Below are positions 1 through 9,512 of a DNA stretch of 64,000 nt, piece by piece. Location of the stretch: the NCBI GenBank assembly GCA_963761115.1, contig CAVXFS010000004.1, positions 248,001 through 312,000 of the forward strand, written 5' to 3'. The stretch's first letter is position 1. Every line of letters begins with the position of its first letter. The stretch is from CAVXFS01 sp963761115 (GTDB lineage: Bacteria; Pseudomonadota; Gammaproteobacteria; Burkholderiales; Gallionellaceae). Under the pieces are notes generated by a model. The model made no database searches, was not told the origin of the DNA, and saw nothing but the letters and a program-made list of their open reading frames with translations. The translations under genes and the position numbers were made by a program.

Positions 1-1
1 T

Positions 2-1768
2 CTGACCAGTACCCAGCTATATTTACGCCTCCTCGGTTACGTAAAGCCCTATTGGCGCACCTTTGTAATCTCCATCATTGGCATGGCCGTGACCGCCGCA
101 ACCGAGCCGTTGCTGCCGGCCCTGCTCAAGCCGATGCTGGATGGTACTTTCGTCAACAAGGATGACACCGTCATCAGGTATGCGCCGCTGATCATCCTGC
201 TGATCTTCTTCGTGCGCGGCATCGCATCGTTTGTTGGAACCTATGCCATCGGCTGGGTCGGGAACAAGGTGGTGATGGATCTGCGCGACAGGCAATTTCA
301 CAAACTGCTCACGCTGCCGGCGCGTTATTACGACGACCATGCCACCGGCAACCTGATCTCCAAGATCATCTATGACGTGACACAGGTTACCGCAGCCGCC
401 ACCAATGTGGTGACGGTCATCGTGCGCGATTCCATCATCATCGTCGGGCTGCTCGGCTGGCTGTTCTATCTCAACTGGAAGCTCACCCTGCTCAGCCTGC
501 TGATGGCACCGGTTATCACAATGTTGCTCAAGGTCATCAACTCGCGGCTGCGCGAAGCCAGCCGCGATGTTCAGCGCTCGATGGGCGATATTACCCAGGT
601 CGTAGAGGAGAGTGTTGCCGCGCACAAGGTGGTCAAATTGTTTGGCGGTCAGCAATATGAAAGCGACCGCTTCAGCGAACAGGCCAACTGGGTCCGCCGC
701 CACACCATGAAACAGACCATGGCTGCCGCTATCAACGTTCCGGCCGTGCAAATGGTCGCCGCCATCGCCTTGTCCATCATCGTCTACCTCGCCACTGTCC
801 AATCCCGTCACGATGAAACCACGGTCGGCGGGTTCCTGTCCTTCATTGCAGCCATGCTGATGTTGACTGCCCCGATCAAGCGCATGACCGGGGTGAGCGA
901 GGCCATACAGCGGGGGCTGGCGGCAGCGGAAAGCATATTCGATTTGCTCGACACGCCCGGCGAGTCGAACACTGGACAGATAAACATAGGTCGCGCAACC
1001 GGGCGGCTGGAATTCGATCATGTCAGCCTGTCCTACGAACAGGATGACCGGCTGGCGTTGCGCGACATCTGCCTTGAGATCCCGGCGGGGCAGGCAGTCG
1101 CGTTGGTGGGCGCCTCCGGCAGCGGCAAGAGCACCATGGCCAACCTGGTGCCGCGCTTCTATCTGCCCAGCAGCGGACACATCCTGCTGGATGGCCACGA
1201 CCTCGCCGACCTGACCCTGGCAAGCCTGCGCTCGAACATAGCGCTGGTGAGCCAGGAAGTCGTGCTGTTCAACGACACCATTGCCGCCAACATCACTTAT
1301 GGCCAGATGCGCGAAGTGCCGGAAGCGGAACTGATCTCGGCAGCGCAAGCCGCTCACGCGATGGAATTCATCCGCGATATGCCGCAAGGATTGAACACGC
1401 TGGTCGGCGAACGCGGTGTCAAGCTTTCCGGCGGTCAGCGCCAGCGTATCGCCATCGCGCGCGCCATCCTGAAAAATGCGCCCATCCTGATCCTGGACGA
1501 AGCAACCTCTGCTCTGGACAGCGAATCGGAACGTCATGTCCAGGCCGCGCTGGAGACCCTGATGCATGGACGCACATCGTTGGTCATCGCACACCGCTTG
1601 TCCACCATCGAAAATGCGGATCGCATCGTCGTGCTGCAAAAGGGCGAGGTTGTCGAAAGCGGCACTCACCGAGAATTGCTGGAAAAGAATGCGGTATATG
1701 CACAGTTGCACCGTGTCCAGTTTTCAATTTCCAGGGACATGAATGAAGACCAGGACTTTGTCAGCTAA
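2..1768 (+). CDS. msbA: Lipid A export ABC transporter MsbA, 5' end outside window
   Basis: Inner-membrane flippase that moves lipid A-core across the inner membrane using ATP. The open frame runs back to base 2 with no stop, reading in-frame through STQLYLRLLGYVKPYW before the first internal ATG at 83, so the true start lies upstream of the window. An N-terminal ABC transmembrane domain is followed by a nucleotide-binding domain with Walker A GASGSGKS near 1109, signature LSGGQRQR near 1425, Walker B ILILDEATSALDS near 1490 and an H-loop VIAHRL near 1580. The 588 visible residues match the usual length of the family (about 580-600), so little is missing. It precedes a surface-sugar gene run, consistent with lipopolysaccharide assembly. 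Related exporters of other lipids share this architecture, but the N-terminal sequence favours MsbA. Confidence 0.93.
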   Translation: MTSTQLYLRLLGYVKPYWRTFVISIIGMAVTAATEPLLPALLKPMLDGTFVNKDDTVIRYAPLIILLIFFVRGIASFVGTYAIGWVGNKVVMDLRDRQFHKLLTLPARYYDDHATGNLISKIIYDVTQVTAAATNVVTVIVRDSIIIVGLLGWLFYLNWKLTLLSLLMAPVITMLLKVINSRLREASRDVQRSMGDITQVVEESVAAHKVVKLFGGQQYESDRFSEQANWVRRHTMKQTMAAAINVPAVQMVAAIALSIIVYLATVQSRHDETTVGGFLSFIAAMLMLTAPIKRMTGVSEAIQRGLAAAESIFDLLDTPGESNTGQINIGRATGRLEFDHVSLSYEQDDRLALRDICLEIPAGQAVALVGASGSGKSTMANLVPRFYLPSSGHILLDGHDLADLTLASLRSNIALVSQEVVLFNDTIAANITYGQMREVPEAELISAAQAAHAMEFIRDMPQGLNTLVGERGVKLSGGQRQRIAIARAILKNAPILILDEATSALDSESERHVQAALETLMHGRTSLVIAHRLSTIENADRIVVLQKGEVVESGTHRELLEKNAVYAQLHRVQFSISRDMNEDQDFVS

Positions 1769-1830
1769 CGCTTCAGTGCGTTATGTTGTGAGCATACCCT
1801 GACGACAAAATGATTTTCAATGGAGATCGG

Positions 1831-2763
1831 ATGAAGCGAATATTGATTACCGGTGGCGCCGGGTTCCTGGGTTCCCACCTGTGTGACCGGCTGATCAAGG
1901 ATGGCAATGATGTGCTGTGCGTCGACAACTTCTTTACCGGCAGCAAGACAAACATCTCCCAGCTGCTGGGTAAGCCCTATTTCGAACTGATGCGTCATGA
2001 CGTCACCTTCCCGCTGTATGTGGAAGTCGACCAGATCTACAACTTCGCCTGCCCGGCCTCGCCCGTACACTATCAATTCGATCCGGTACAGACCACCAAG
2101 ACCAGCGTACATGGCGCGATCAACATGCTGGGCCTGGCCAAGCGGGTCAAGGCGCGGATCTTTCAGGCGTCCACGTCCGAAGTCTATGGCGATCCCGTGG
2201 TCCACCCGCAACCGGAAACCTACTGGGGAAACGTCAACTCCATCGGCCCGCGTTCCTGCTACGACGAAGGCAAGCGCTGCGCCGAAACGCTGTTCTTCGA
2301 TTATCATCGGCAACACAACCTCGACATCAAGGTGGCGCGGATATTCAACACCTATGGCCCCAGGATGCATCCCAATGACGGCAGGGTGGTCAGCAATTTC
2401 ATCGTCCAGGCCTTGCGCGGCGAAGACATCACCATCTACGGCGACGGGCAGCAGACCCGCAGCTTCTGTTATGTCGACGACATGATCGAAGGATTCGTGC
2501 GCCTGATGAACTCCGCCAGCGACATCACCGGGCCGATCAACCTCGGCAATCCCGGCGAATTCACCATGCTCGAACTTGCGGAGACCACGCTCAAGCTGAC
2601 CGGCTCCCGCAGCAAGTTGGTCCATAAGCAGCTACCGCAGGATGATCCTCGCCAACGGCAACCGGACATCACATTGGCAAGCAACGTATTGGGGTGGATG
2701 CCCGCGGTTCAACTGAATGACGGCCTCAGGGAAACCATAGATTATTTCCGCAGGATCTTGTAA
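1831..2763 (+). CDS. uxs: UDP-glucuronate decarboxylase (UDP-xylose synthase), extended SDR family
   Basis: Predicted cytosolic NAD-dependent enzyme converting UDP-glucuronate to UDP-xylose, a donor sugar for surface polysaccharide. The 310-residue product has the Rossmann glycine motif GGAGFLGSH near residue 9, the STSEVYGDP segment, and the catalytic YxxxK as YDEGK, all typical of extended short-chain dehydrogenases; RIFNTYGPRMHPNDGRV is characteristic of this subfamily. An ATG at 1810 is in frame, but the ATG at 1831 has a GGAG five bases upstream and starts directly before the Rossmann strand, so I chose it. It sits 62 bases after msbA. A dTDP-glucose dehydratase or epimerase is the alternative, but overall similarity favours the decarboxylase. 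Confidence 0.88.
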   Translation: MKRILITGGAGFLGSHLCDRLIKDGNDVLCVDNFFTGSKTNISQLLGKPYFELMRHDVTFPLYVEVDQIYNFACPASPVHYQFDPVQTTKTSVHGAINMLGLAKRVKARIFQASTSEVYGDPVVHPQPETYWGNVNSIGPRSCYDEGKRCAETLFFDYHRQHNLDIKVARIFNTYGPRMHPNDGRVVSNFIVQALRGEDITIYGDGQQTRSFCYVDDMIEGFVRLMNSASDITGPINLGNPGEFTMLELAETTLKLTGSRSKLVHKQLPQDDPRQRQPDITLASNVLGWMPAVQLNDGLRETIDYFRRIL

Positions 2764-2823
2764 CGAATTCAAGCAGGGCGCAACAAGAAAAAAATGTCTC
2801 CCTCCAAAAGGACGTAATTCCTG

Positions 2824-4386
2824 ATGTTGTTCAATACCCACGGATTCATTTTCCTGTTCCTTCCGATCGTGCTGATCGGTTTCTTCCAGCTCGGACGCTT
2901 CAACCATACGTGGGCTGCTGCATGGTTGGCGCTGTCATCCCTGTTCTTCTACGGATACTGGAATCCGGCCTATGTCGGATTGCTGCTGGGGTCTATCGCT
3001 TTCAACTATACGTTTGGAGTCTGGATCAGCAAAGCTGCGGTGCAGCAGGATTCCCGGCGCAAATATCATCTGCTTTTCATCGCCGTCGCCGTCAACTTGT
3101 CGTTGCTCGGTTACTACAAGTACGCCAACTTTTTCGCCGGCAGCGTCAATACCATTGCCGGAACGCACTGGACGCTGGGCACCATCATCCTGCCGCTGGG
3201 CATCTCATTCTTCACGTTCACCCAGATCGCCTTCCTGGTAGACGCCTACCAGGGCAAGGTCAAGGAATACAACTTCCTTCACTACCTGCTATTCGTGACG
3301 TATTTCCCCCACCTGATCGCCGGTCCGATATTGCATCACAAGGAGATGATGCCGCAATTCGGCAAGTCATCGGCCTATCGTTTCAACTATGAGAATCTGT
3401 CGGTTGGACTGGTCATCTTTTTTATCGGCCTGTTCAAGAAAACCGTGCTGGCTGATGGTATCGCCACTTACGTTGGACCGGTATTTTCCGCATCTGCCGC
3501 AGGAAATACAATTTCCTTTATCGACGGTTGGGGTGGTGCGTTGTGCTACACCATGCAACTATATTTTGATTTCTCCGGCTATTCAGACATGGCGATAGGA
3601 TTATCCAGAATGTTTGGCGTGACTTTACCGCTCAACTTCCACTCGCCGTATAAATCGGTCAACATAATCGAATTCTGGCGACACTGGCACATGACGCTGT
3701 CGCGCTTTCTGCGCGATTACCTGTACATCCCGCTGGGCGGAAATCGCAAAGGCAAGGCGCACCGCTACCTGAACCTGATGATCACGATGTTGCTGGGCGG
3801 TCTGTGGCACGGTGCGGGTTGGACGTATGTGCTTTGGGGCGGATTGCACGGAATATACCTGGTCATCAATCACGGATGGCACGGCTTGCGTCGAGCCTTG
3901 GGCCAGAATCCTCAAGAGCCATTATCAAAACCAATGCGCGCCTTATCAGTATTGATCACCTTCCTCGCGGTGGTCGCTGCATGGGTTGTATTCAGGGCTG
4001 ATAATATGCGCGCCGCCACAGGCATTCTAAAAGGAATGTCTGGCTTGAATGGTTTTCTCCTGCCCGACGCATGGCTCAACAAATGGGGGGCATTCGGCCA
4101 ATGGCTGACCGCGCATGGTTACGCAACGCCCGCGTTTTCCTACCCGATGATCTTGGGCGGGGCCGTTAACTGGATTTGGATTTCTTTGCTTATAGTATGG
4201 TTGGCCCCTAACACCCAGCAAATAATGGCAAACTACAAACCCGCATTGAATGTGCCGGATGAAAGCAGGACAAGGCGCCTGCTGTGGCAGCCTTCGTACA
4301 CCTGGCTGTTCGCGAGCGTGTTGATCGCTGTATTTGCACTACTATCCATCAGCGAATTATCAGAATTCATTTATTTCCAGTTTTGA
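2824..4386 (+). CDS. MBOAT family O-acyltransferase (AlgI-like)
   Basis: Polytopic inner-membrane acyltransferase, 520 residues with many hydrophobic segments, of the AlgI/DltB type that passes acetyl groups across the membrane to a periplasmic partner. The family hallmarks FWRHWHMTLSRFLRDYLY and the catalytic histidine segment LLGGLWHGAGWTYVLWG are both present around residues 280-345. An AAAAGGA ribosome site precedes the ATG. The gene is followed at once by an AlgJ/AlgX-like protein, the standard pairing for O-acetylation of an exported polysaccharide. The actual acceptor glycan is not visible from sequence. Confidence 0.9.
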   Translation: MLFNTHGFIFLFLPIVLIGFFQLGRFNHTWAAAWLALSSLFFYGYWNPAYVGLLLGSIAFNYTFGVWISKAAVQQDSRRKYHLLFIAVAVNLSLLGYYKYANFFAGSVNTIAGTHWTLGTIILPLGISFFTFTQIAFLVDAYQGKVKEYNFLHYLLFVTYFPHLIAGPILHHKEMMPQFGKSSAYRFNYENLSVGLVIFFIGLFKKTVLADGIATYVGPVFSASAAGNTISFIDGWGGALCYTMQLYFDFSGYSDMAIGLSRMFGVTLPLNFHSPYKSVNIIEFWRHWHMTLSRFLRDYLYIPLGGNRKGKAHRYLNLMITMLLGGLWHGAGWTYVLWGGLHGIYLVINHGWHGLRRALGQNPQEPLSKPMRALSVLITFLAVVAAWVVFRADNMRAATGILKGMSGLNGFLLPDAWLNKWGAFGQWLTAHGYATPAFSYPMILGGAVNWIWISLLIVWLAPNTQQIMANYKPALNVPDESRTRRLLWQPSYTWLFASVLIAVFALLSISELSEFIYFQF

Positions 4387-4394
4387 TCAAACCC

Positions 4395-5591
4395 ATGTCG
4401 ACCAAACAGTTTGCTGTTCGATTTGTAATTGGAGTCTTTGCGTTGTTGGCGCTGGTAGGTCTGTTCAACCGTCTTGTCGATCCGTTCTGGTATTACCGCG
4501 ACTTTGAGATAAAGGGATTCAATGCGGTAAAGACCAAATTCGAACACTTTGAAAGACATGTGAAACCCGCCTTGCTGATGCGCGATCAGCCTGAAGCGAT
4601 TATCTTGGGTAGTTCTTTCTCTGAAATTGGCTTTGACCCCACCAATCCGGTATTTACGGAACACGGCCATCTTAAAAGCATGAATTTTGCGTTGGCAGGC
4701 GCGCCTTGGGGAATGGTGCAATGCGATTTTGAATTCGCAGTAAGTCATGCTCCCATAAAGCGTGCTTTGGTCGGCTTTATTCCTGGCAACTTGCCCCTTG
4801 TAGACTGCGAGAAGGATTTTTCTTCAATTGGACAGGTAAGCACCTTGCAATTATTATTTTCAGACCAAGCATTGCAGGCTTCTATAGATACTGTTCTCGA
4901 TCAAAAAAATAAGAAGCCTAGCCATACGCGTGAAGGAATGTATTTCCTGCCTGCCCAACACAATTATTCCGCAGATCATGGGTTCAGAGAGATTTTGTTA
5001 CAGCGCGTCAAAGAATATCGTCGGTCTGATCCAAACTCGCAATGCTTGAAAGAAGCAGACGTATCCGGCAAGCCGATCGATCTTTCAGCAGGGGAAAAAT
5101 TTGATCTGGGTGGACTGCAGCGCATGATTAGAACGGCCAGAAAATACGGAATTGAACTGGTGCTGTTTGCTTACCCAAGCCATGCGTACATGCTCGAATT
5201 AGAAGAGCAATGCGAAGACCGGAATGCAAAATGGCAGGCAATGAAACAAATCTCGAGCATGATAGATGCTCAGGGTGAGGGAACAGAGCAGTTACGCGCA
5301 TATCAATTTTATGCCTACAACGATATAACAGCCGAACCCGTTGAAGGTGCACATTGGGAATATTGGCATGATCCCGGGCACTTTACATCTGAAATGGGGA
5401 ACCTGCTGCTTGCAGACATGTTTACTGGGCAAGCACCAAAACTTGGGCGAATACTCAGCCCTGCAACTATAGACACTGATTATTTGAATTTTTTAAAAGG
5501 CCGGACTGAATATCTTAAACTTCATCCCGAGTTTCAAGGCGATTTGAAAAAATTATTACCTGAAACTCCAGATAATTCAAAATCGCAATAA
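4395..5591 (+). CDS. AlgJ/AlgX-like periplasmic acetyltransferase partner of the MBOAT protein
   Basis: A 398-residue protein with one N-terminal membrane segment (VRFVIGVFALLALVGLF) followed by a soluble domain. The segment AIILGSSFSEIGFDP resembles the GxS nucleophile block of SGNH-like O-acetyltransferases, and HDPGHFTSEMGN near residue 330 resembles the block carrying the catalytic Asp/His pair. It begins 8 bases after the MBOAT gene, which argues for a two-component O-acetylation system. A longer frame opens at 4284 inside the MBOAT gene; I prefer the ATG at 4395 because the protein then starts just before the membrane segment. Assignment to the AlgJ group is by these blocks and context. 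Confidence 0.7.
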   Translation: MSTKQFAVRFVIGVFALLALVGLFNRLVDPFWYYRDFEIKGFNAVKTKFEHFERHVKPALLMRDQPEAIILGSSFSEIGFDPTNPVFTEHGHLKSMNFALAGAPWGMVQCDFEFAVSHAPIKRALVGFIPGNLPLVDCEKDFSSIGQVSTLQLLFSDQALQASIDTVLDQKNKKPSHTREGMYFLPAQHNYSADHGFREILLQRVKEYRRSDPNSQCLKEADVSGKPIDLSAGEKFDLGGLQRMIRTARKYGIELVLFAYPSHAYMLELEEQCEDRNAKWQAMKQISSMIDAQGEGTEQLRAYQFYAYNDITAEPVEGAHWEYWHDPGHFTSEMGNLLLADMFTGQAPKLGRILSPATIDTDYLNFLKGRTEYLKLHPEFQGDLKKLLPETPDNSKSQ

Positions 5592-5692
5592 AGACAGACG
5601 GATAATTATTCATGCGACAATATGCATGACGATACATGCTGGTTGCATCAGGTTTTACCTTCACTAACTTTAAATGATTATTCTTTAGGAAT

Positions 5693-6382
5693 ATGTTAAA
5701 TAAAATATTTAGAAGAAGAAATTCCAAACGCGAATTCCCTTCAGAGATTACCTTTAAGAAATCCTTCAAATGGGATTGGGGTAGTGTTCACTTCAACCGT
5801 GTTGCGCTTGTAAATCTTCTTTGCGCTTCAAAGCTTGATGGCCATTACCTTGAGATTGGATGCCAGGGTAATATCCTTTTTGATGCTGTCCCCATGATGA
5901 ATAAGATCGGCGTTGATCCTAAGGCCGGGGGAACACATAAACTTTACAGTGACGATTTTTTTAAGAAGAACACTCAATATTTCGATGTCATCTTTATAGA
6001 CGGCCTGCATGTTTATGACCAAGTCAGGCGTGATGTCGTTAATTCCATCAAATTCTTGAAAGCTGGCGGTTGGGTTGCAATTCATGACATGCTTCCTGAT
6101 GATGCAGTCAGCGAGCATGTCCCTAATATATCACCAGGCCCATGGTCTGGTGACGTCTGGAAAGTTGCTTTTGAGCTTGCTTCTACTGCAGGAGTTGAAT
6201 TCAAATTAATCAAGATTGATTGTGGCGTAGGTCTGTTTAGAGTTACAGAAAAGACTGCGACTTTGAATAATTTGGAAGATACTCTACAAGATAAGCGATT
6301 TCAGTATCTCTATGAGAACATCGGCCAACTTCCATTGGTTGAGTTGGAAGATGCCTATAAGTGGATAAGAGCAAACTCCTGA
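5693..6382 (+). CDS. Class I SAM-dependent methyltransferase (Methyltransf_24 type)
   Basis: A 229-residue protein with a short methyltransferase fold: a SAM-binding glycine motif YLEIGCQGN near residue 46, an acidic strand IGVDPKAGG, then FDVIFIDGLHVYDQV and GGWVAIHDMLP, the pattern seen in methyltransferases of surface-sugar clusters. Base composition is clearly more A+T-rich than the flanking genes, as in the next gene, suggesting both arrived together. The ribosome site AGGA is very close to the ATG. Substrate unknown; a sugar hydroxyl is the likely target given the context. Confidence 0.7.
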   Translation: MLNKIFRRRNSKREFPSEITFKKSFKWDWGSVHFNRVALVNLLCASKLDGHYLEIGCQGNILFDAVPMMNKIGVDPKAGGTHKLYSDDFFKKNTQYFDVIFIDGLHVYDQVRRDVVNSIKFLKAGGWVAIHDMLPDDAVSEHVPNISPGPWSGDVWKVAFELASTAGVEFKLIKIDCGVGLFRVTEKTATLNNLEDTLQDKRFQYLYENIGQLPLVELEDAYKWIRANS

Positions 6383-6410
6383 TAACTACACTGACTATTC
6401 ATTAAAATTG

Positions 6411-7262
6411 ATGTCTGACCAGAAAATGCCACCATTTGTAGTGAAATTATTTTCACTCATTGTTCGCATCAGGGAGAATGAAAGAAAAACTCCAGAAGAC
6501 TTTTTCACTGGTCTGAAATATAAACTATATACTTATCGTGATCGGATGAGGGTGATTCTTGGTTTGTACGCGGCAAAATTATTCCTCCCTTCGGAAAGAG
6601 AAGTAATTGCGTTTATTTTGAGTTGTTATAAGTATCGACATGAAGCACATGGGCAGATTTTTCAAGATGTTCTTGCATTTCTCGTTGCGAAAAAAAAATT
6701 TGGTTTTTTTGTTGAGTTTGGTGCTACAGATGGGGATTTTCTCAGCAATACCTATTTTCTCGAAAAACAATTACTTTGGGGCGGCATATTGGCGGAGCCG
6801 GCTAAAATCTGGGCTGAAAAACTAAAAAATAATCGCGGTGCCTGCTCGATTGATTTTAGATGTGTTTGGAGTAGGACGGGAGAAAAAATTCAATTTGTAG
6901 AAGATGTATTGCCGGAAATATCTGGGGTTTCGACAACGCTTGATAAAACCAGAATGTCGAGTAATTCATCAAGTTATTTGGTGGATACTGTGTCGCTAAT
7001 TGATCTGCTCGATGAATATCATGCACCTGCATTTATTGATTTCTTGTCCATCGACACCGAGGGTTCTGAATTTGAGATTCTAGAGCACTTTGACTTCTCC
7101 AGATATCAATTTGGATTCATAGCTGTTGAACACAACTCTGAAGCGGAAAAGCGAGAAAAATTATTATCGTTACTTTCTAAAAATCAATACAAGCGTATTT
7201 TTCAAGGTCTTTCTGGATGTGATGACTGGTATGTGCCTAATTCATTTTCGTTTAAAACATAA
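6411..7262 (+). CDS. FkbM family methyltransferase
   Basis: A 283-residue protein with the FkbM methyltransferase pattern: FFVEFGATDGDFLSNTYFLE near residue 100 (SAM-binding motif) and IDFLSIDTEGSEFEILEHF near residue 205. FkbM-type enzymes methylate hydroxyl groups on sugars or natural products. A TTG directly upstream could also start translation; the ATG at 6411 was chosen. The DNA is A+T-rich with runs of A and T unlike the neighbouring G+C-rich genes, a sign of separate origin. It lies 28 bases after the previous methyltransferase and probably shares its transcript. Confidence 0.8.
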   Translation: MSDQKMPPFVVKLFSLIVRIRENERKTPEDFFTGLKYKLYTYRDRMRVILGLYAAKLFLPSEREVIAFILSCYKYRHEAHGQIFQDVLAFLVAKKKFGFFVEFGATDGDFLSNTYFLEKQLLWGGILAEPAKIWAEKLKNNRGACSIDFRCVWSRTGEKIQFVEDVLPEISGVSTTLDKTRMSSNSSSYLVDTVSLIDLLDEYHAPAFIDFLSIDTEGSEFEILEHFDFSRYQFGFIAVEHNSEAEKREKLLSLLSKNQYKRIFQGLSGCDDWYVPNSFSFKT

Positions 7263-7273
7263 CATCAGGCAGG

Positions 7274-8371
7274 TTGAAGTTATTATCAGTCTATTGGTGT
7301 TTCACTCCGGATAATTTAGATAATATGTCGCCCCTTATCTTTTTTCGCCTTAAAAAAGCATATTACAAGCGACTAGATAAGGTTATCAGCAAATTCCAGA
7401 AGTCCAGGGAGAAGGAATATCGCAACAAATATCGGGAGATGTTTTCCCCTGCGGGGAAGCCCAGGGTTTGCACCTATCAAACTGACTTTCATAAGCATTA
7501 CACGCGTTTTTTTACCTCCAGCAACGCCAGAGAGCACGGTTTTTATCTTGTGCCACTACCAGATGAGGCGGATGTCGTAGTCTTTATCAATACCATAGAT
7601 GACAGGGTGCTGAGGCCGGATCAGCGGGCGATCCTGTTCTTTCATGAGCCGCTGGATTACGCGCATCTGTATCAAACCGAGATACACGAGGATCGGCTGC
7701 CGAAGGCCAATCTGCAGGTCGTCGGACACCCTGCGTCGCCGTCACTGTTCATCACCGATGCTTCCGGCATCCATTACCATCGCTCGATTCCGTATGTGCA
7801 TTTTCACCATATGGCGACTTATGATCAATTGGATACGATCGATGAGGCCGGCAGGACAAGACTGATCTGCTCGATCACTTCTGGCCTGAATGGTATCCCC
7901 GGATATCAAAGTCGCAGATCATTCCTGGAGAGATTTTCCGCTGCCAACCCGCTTTTTGATCTGTTTGGAAAGATCAGCGAATTGGCGGTTGCCATCCCTT
8001 CCTACAGGGGGCAATGCATCACGAAGTGGAAAACGGTCAGTCAATACAAATACAGCCTGGTCATCGAAAATTCGACCGACGACTATTATATTTCCGAGAA
8101 GATATTCGACGCGCTTATTTGCGGAAGCATGCCGATATACCATGGCAGCGACAAAATATTCGAGTTGCTGCCAAAGGAGTGGTTCTATTATCTGCCCAGC
8201 CTGGATGCCTCCGAGATCGACAAGCTGAATGCCTTCATTGCATCGGATGCCTACAAGTCCGTTTCGGAAAACAGGGCGGAGATATGCAGGGTCATCTATG
8301 AAAAATTTTCCTTTTACAGCGCGCTGGAAAGATTGCTGGCCAATGAACCGTTGCCAGTCATTGCCAGATAG
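7274..8371 (+). CDS. Glycosyltransferase family 10 (fucosyltransferase-like)
   Basis: A protein of 365 residues from the TTG at 7274, or 348 from the ATG at 7325; the choice is open because neither start has a strong ribosome site. The C-terminal half carries the GT10 donor-binding pattern: YKYSLVIENSTDDYYISEKI then DALICGSMPIYHG, where the N, Y-SEK and G-P-YHG residues match alpha-1,3-fucosyltransferases. The N-terminal part is basic and unrecognised. A second GT10-like gene lies at 11178-12152 on the other strand. It probably adds a sugar to lipopolysaccharide or exopolysaccharide; donor and linkage are not readable. Confidence 0.75.
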   Translation: MKLLSVYWCFTPDNLDNMSPLIFFRLKKAYYKRLDKVISKFQKSREKEYRNKYREMFSPAGKPRVCTYQTDFHKHYTRFFTSSNAREHGFYLVPLPDEADVVVFINTIDDRVLRPDQRAILFFHEPLDYAHLYQTEIHEDRLPKANLQVVGHPASPSLFITDASGIHYHRSIPYVHFHHMATYDQLDTIDEAGRTRLICSITSGLNGIPGYQSRRSFLERFSAANPLFDLFGKISELAVAIPSYRGQCITKWKTVSQYKYSLVIENSTDDYYISEKIFDALICGSMPIYHGSDKIFELLPKEWFYYLPSLDASEIDKLNAFIASDAYKSVSENRAEICRVIYEKFSFYSALERLLANEPLPVIAR

Positions 8372-8388
8372 ATTGCGCCATCCATCGC

Positions 8389-9510
8389 ATGCATGATTCC
8401 GGAATGATGAAGGACGCCGCAAATTTCAGGAATATCCTGCTGCTTCAGTTGGGGGATATCGGCGATGTCGTGCTGACTTCCCCGACGATACTCGCGCTCA
8501 GGCAAACCTGCCCGCAGGCGCGCATTTCCATCATGGTGCGCAAGCCATTCGGCAGTCTGCTGCAGGCTGACCCCAGCCTTCATGAGGTCGTCGAGTCCGC
8601 AAATCATCGAGGTGTCTCATTACCCGTGCTAAGGGAATACCTGGGCTTTGCGCAGCGCCTGCGGCGAGCTCGCTACGACCTGGTGATCGATCTGCGCACC
8701 AGCGACAGGGGGGCGATCTATTCATTCCTGACCGGCGCACAGGAGCGGCTTGGCCGGCAAGCGGACCATTCGTCCTGGCGCAAACTGTGCTTCACCCGGC
8801 TGCTTCCCGATCCGCTCTATGCCGCGCTGCCAGTGCATCCTGGAGCAGACCAATCCCTGCGCATCGTGCGCGCCATCGGGATCGACACCGACGATGCCGT
8901 ACCCAGGCTGCATGTCGCGCCGGAAGACCGGGAGGCTGCACTCAAATTGCTTGCGGCATGCGGGCTTTCGCCCGGGAGAAAATGGGTATCGATCAATCCA
9001 TGCTCGCGCTGGAAGTACAAGGAATGGGGATACGAAAAATGGGGCGAGGTGATCGACCTGCTGTGGCAGGATCACGGGATACCTGCGGTACTGATCGGCT
9101 CCCCGGAAGACGCCGCTGCGGCTGCGCAGATCGTTTCCGGGCGCGACGATCATGCATTCAACCTTACGGGTAAAACGACACTGGGGCAGTTGTCGGCATT
9201 GCTCGCCATGAGTACGCTGCATCTGGGCGTGGACAGTGCGGCGCCTCATATCGCTGCCGCTGTCGGGATACCTACGTTGACAATTTTTGGTCCGGGAAAC
9301 TGGAGGAGCTGGACGATCGCGGACGATCTGCACCGGGTTGTTACCTCGGCACTGCCGTGTGTTCCCTGCAACAGAAAGGGGTGTGACGACTCATGGAAAA
9401 GTCAGTGCCTGGACGAAATGGAAGCTGGGCGTGTGTATGCGGTAGCCGGTGAGATCCTGTCCATTATTGACCGCGATCCCAATGCCGGTGCGCCCGAAAA
9501 TATCGCCTGA
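8389..9510 (+). CDS. Glycosyltransferase family 9 (heptosyltransferase-like)
   Basis: A 373-residue cytosolic GT-B enzyme. The N-terminus ILLLQLGDIGDVVLTSPTI is the GT9 hallmark, and LGVDSAAPHIAAAVGIPT followed by IFGPGN near residue 280 is the nucleotide-sugar binding block. A C-terminal cysteine-bearing segment (CVPCNRKGCDDSWKSQC) is typical of many family members. Two starts are possible, 8389 and the ATG at 8404. Probably transfers heptose or a related sugar in lipopolysaccharide core assembly. It converges with the next gene, the two stop codons lying two bases apart. Confidence 0.85.
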   Translation: MHDSGMMKDAANFRNILLLQLGDIGDVVLTSPTILALRQTCPQARISIMVRKPFGSLLQADPSLHEVVESANHRGVSLPVLREYLGFAQRLRRARYDLVIDLRTSDRGAIYSFLTGAQERLGRQADHSSWRKLCFTRLLPDPLYAALPVHPGADQSLRIVRAIGIDTDDAVPRLHVAPEDREAALKLLAACGLSPGRKWVSINPCSRWKYKEWGYEKWGEVIDLLWQDHGIPAVLIGSPEDAAAAAQIVSGRDDHAFNLTGKTTLGQLSALLAMSTLHLGVDSAAPHIAAAVGIPTLTIFGPGNWRSWTIADDLHRVVTSALPCVPCNRKGCDDSWKSQCLDEMEAGRVYAVAGEILSIIDRDPNAGAPENIA

Positions 9511-9512
9511 CC

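Noticed and set aside
23..1711. Long reverse-strand open frame over msbA
   Set aside because: It mirrors the codons of the clear MsbA reading frame, has no recognisable domain, and is a composition effect of G+C-rich coding DNA.
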